NCBI GenBank assembly: GCA_046542915.1
Contig: JBKHAI010000007.1
Location: 1-23,260, forward strand
Origin: SKVL01 sp046542915
GTDB lineage: Bacteria > Patescibacteriota > Minisyncoccia > Phycocordibacterales > CSBR16-193
Length of the DNA stretch: 23,260 nucleotides
Reading direction: 5' to 3'
The position numbers and the translations under genes are program-made. A model generated the notes under the pieces. The model saw only the letters and a program-made list of their open reading frames with translations. It did no database searches and had not been told where the DNA came from. How positions within the stretch are numbered: position 1 is the first letter of the stretch; each line of letters starts with the position of its first letter. This document shows positions 22,824-23,260 of the stretch, piece by piece.

Positions 22824-22850
22824 AAAACCCCGACACCTGGTCGGGGTTTT
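22824..22850. terminator. bidirectional intrinsic terminator
   Basis: An 11-bp perfect stem, AAAACCCCGAC with GTCGGGGTTTT, and a 5-nt loop. T-runs follow on both strands (TTTTATTG on plus, TTTTTTA on minus), serving the convergent membrane-protein and pilin-like genes. Confidence 0.9.
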
Positions 22851-22868
22851 ATTGTTGAAATGTGGGTC

Positions 22869-23123
22869 TTAAAAAGGCATACTCAGCCCGAACGTTCCGG
22901 TAACCATGCCTAAAATAGCATAAGCGCTTATCATTATAACTATACCCACTATACCCCAGAGCATACTTCTTTTTCCGGTGGTACGACCTTCGTCGCTGTC
23001 AGCGTTGGATATAAAATTGAACAACCCCCAAGCAAAAACAGCAAAAGCTATCATCAAAAGAAGAAAAATAAGAGGGTTAATGATATGCTCATTAACCCTC
23101 CCTATTAATTCAGTTATATCCAT
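22869..23123 (-). CDS. T4SS-pilin-like small membrane protein (TrbC/VirB2-like)
   Basis: 84 residues with two membrane helices (about 15-38 and 54-76) joined by a hydrophilic loop, NADSDEGRTTGKRSML. The pattern of INPLIF, WGLFNFI, a short charged loop with ADSDEGR, then MLWGIVGIVIMISAY is typical of the small two-helix T4SS pilin-like proteins common in Patescibacteria genomes. By analogy with VirB2/TrbC these would be the subunits of a surface filament or conjugation-like pilus; direct function is not shown. No signal peptide cleavage site is obvious. The next gene upstream on the same strand ends 48 nt away and looks like a second member, so a pilin array may continue past the window. No Shine-Dalgarno is visible. 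Confidence 0.7.
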   Translation of the reverse strand: MDITELIGRVNEHIINPLIFLLLMIAFAVFAWGLFNFISNADSDEGRTTGKRSMLWGIVGIVIMISAYAILGMVTGTFGLSMPF

Positions 23124-23171
23124 GATATTTATCCGGTACTATAGCTTTTTCAAGAAAATAGCAGGTTTAGT

Positions 23172-23260
23172 TTAATCTTCCCAAATTCCGGGTCTCGGAA
23201 CCTCAGTATCCTCAATACCCAACTGTTGTTGAATAAAGGCAACCAATCCCCAGACGGCGG
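23172..23260 (-). CDS. C-terminus of a second pilin-like protein (partial)
   Basis: An open frame enters from the right edge and stops at 23172 (TAA). The visible 28 residues end AVLGWVA read backwards from the edge, i.e. the protein finishes with VWGLVAFIQQQLGIED and then TEVPRPGIWED. A hydrophobic helix containing WGLV followed by a short polar tail matches the C-terminus of the T4SS-pilin-like family. Only the end is present, so the call is tentative. It lies 48 nt upstream of the complete pilin-like gene on the same strand and probably shares its transcript. Confidence 0.5.
   Translation of the reverse strand, partial: AVWGLVAFIQQQLGIEDTEVPRPGIWED

Noticed and set aside
1..23260. CRISPR arrays, insertion sequences, integrase attachment sites
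   Set aside because: No regularly spaced direct repeats, transposase or integrase motifs, or paired terminal repeats were seen on either strand.
1..23260. Alternative genetic code with UGA as glycine
   Set aside because: trmD ends at a TGA in the expected place after its conserved C-terminal motif, and the other genes run full length without in-frame TGA.

Overview
The window looks like a piece of a streamlined, moderately AT-rich bacterial genome, most likely a Candidate Phyla Radiation (Patescibacteria, Parcubacteria-like) organism. This placement is inferred from gene content: a trimmed TrmD, a DsbA-like protein with a lone active-site cysteine, two-helix type IV secretion pilin-like proteins, an SPFH-like membrane protein, tightly packed core genes and almost no Shine-Dalgarno sequences. 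TGA is used as a stop (trmD), as are TAA and TAG (dnaG, rpsP), so the code is standard and the UGA-glycine lineages (Gracilibacteria/SR1 type) are unlikely.

Layout. (1) 94-2766, plus strand: hisS, a small DEDDy-type 3'-5' exonuclease, and a membrane-anchored DsbA-like protein. (2) 2763-5777, minus: a one-chain UvrD-family helicase with an AddB/Cas4-type iron-sulfur nuclease domain; its stop codon overlaps that of the dsbA-like gene in a single TTAA. (3) 5871-15906, minus: rpoB-rpoC-dnaG-rpoD, a 10-kb block that joins RNA polymerase beta and beta' to the dnaG-rpoD half of the macromolecular synthesis operon, preceded by a 345-bp leader with a good promoter and mutually exclusive hairpins. (4) 16252-17966, minus: rpsP, khpA, trmD, the classical rpsP cluster without rimM and rplS and broken up by a promoter and a strong hairpin. 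(5) 18073-20016, plus: RNase R, divergent from rpsP. (6) 20017-20381: a non-coding stretch with several hairpins, including a REP-like palindrome. (7) 20382-23260: two unrecognised or weakly recognised membrane proteins, each with a consensus promoter, a strong Shine-Dalgarno and its own terminator, then two minus-strand T4SS-pilin-like genes, the second cut by the window end.

Functionally, regions 1-5 are information processing: transcription (RpoB, RpoC, RpoD), replication priming (DnaG), repair (UvrD-nuclease), translation (HisRS, S16, KhpA, TrmD) and RNA decay (RNase R). Region 7 is envelope related. The most notable pattern is a repeated start architecture: in hisS, uvrD, dnaG and rpsP a -10-like hexamer sits exactly 7 nt before the ATG, which predicts leaderless mRNAs, whereas the two membrane-protein genes in region 7 use leaders with AAGGAGG. 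No insertion sequence, CRISPR array, tRNA or rRNA was found. I see no clear new multi-gene system; the best candidates for novelty are the start architecture, the rpoB leader, the rpoBC-dnaG-rpoD arrangement, and the uncharacterised membrane module with hairpin-dense coding sequence.
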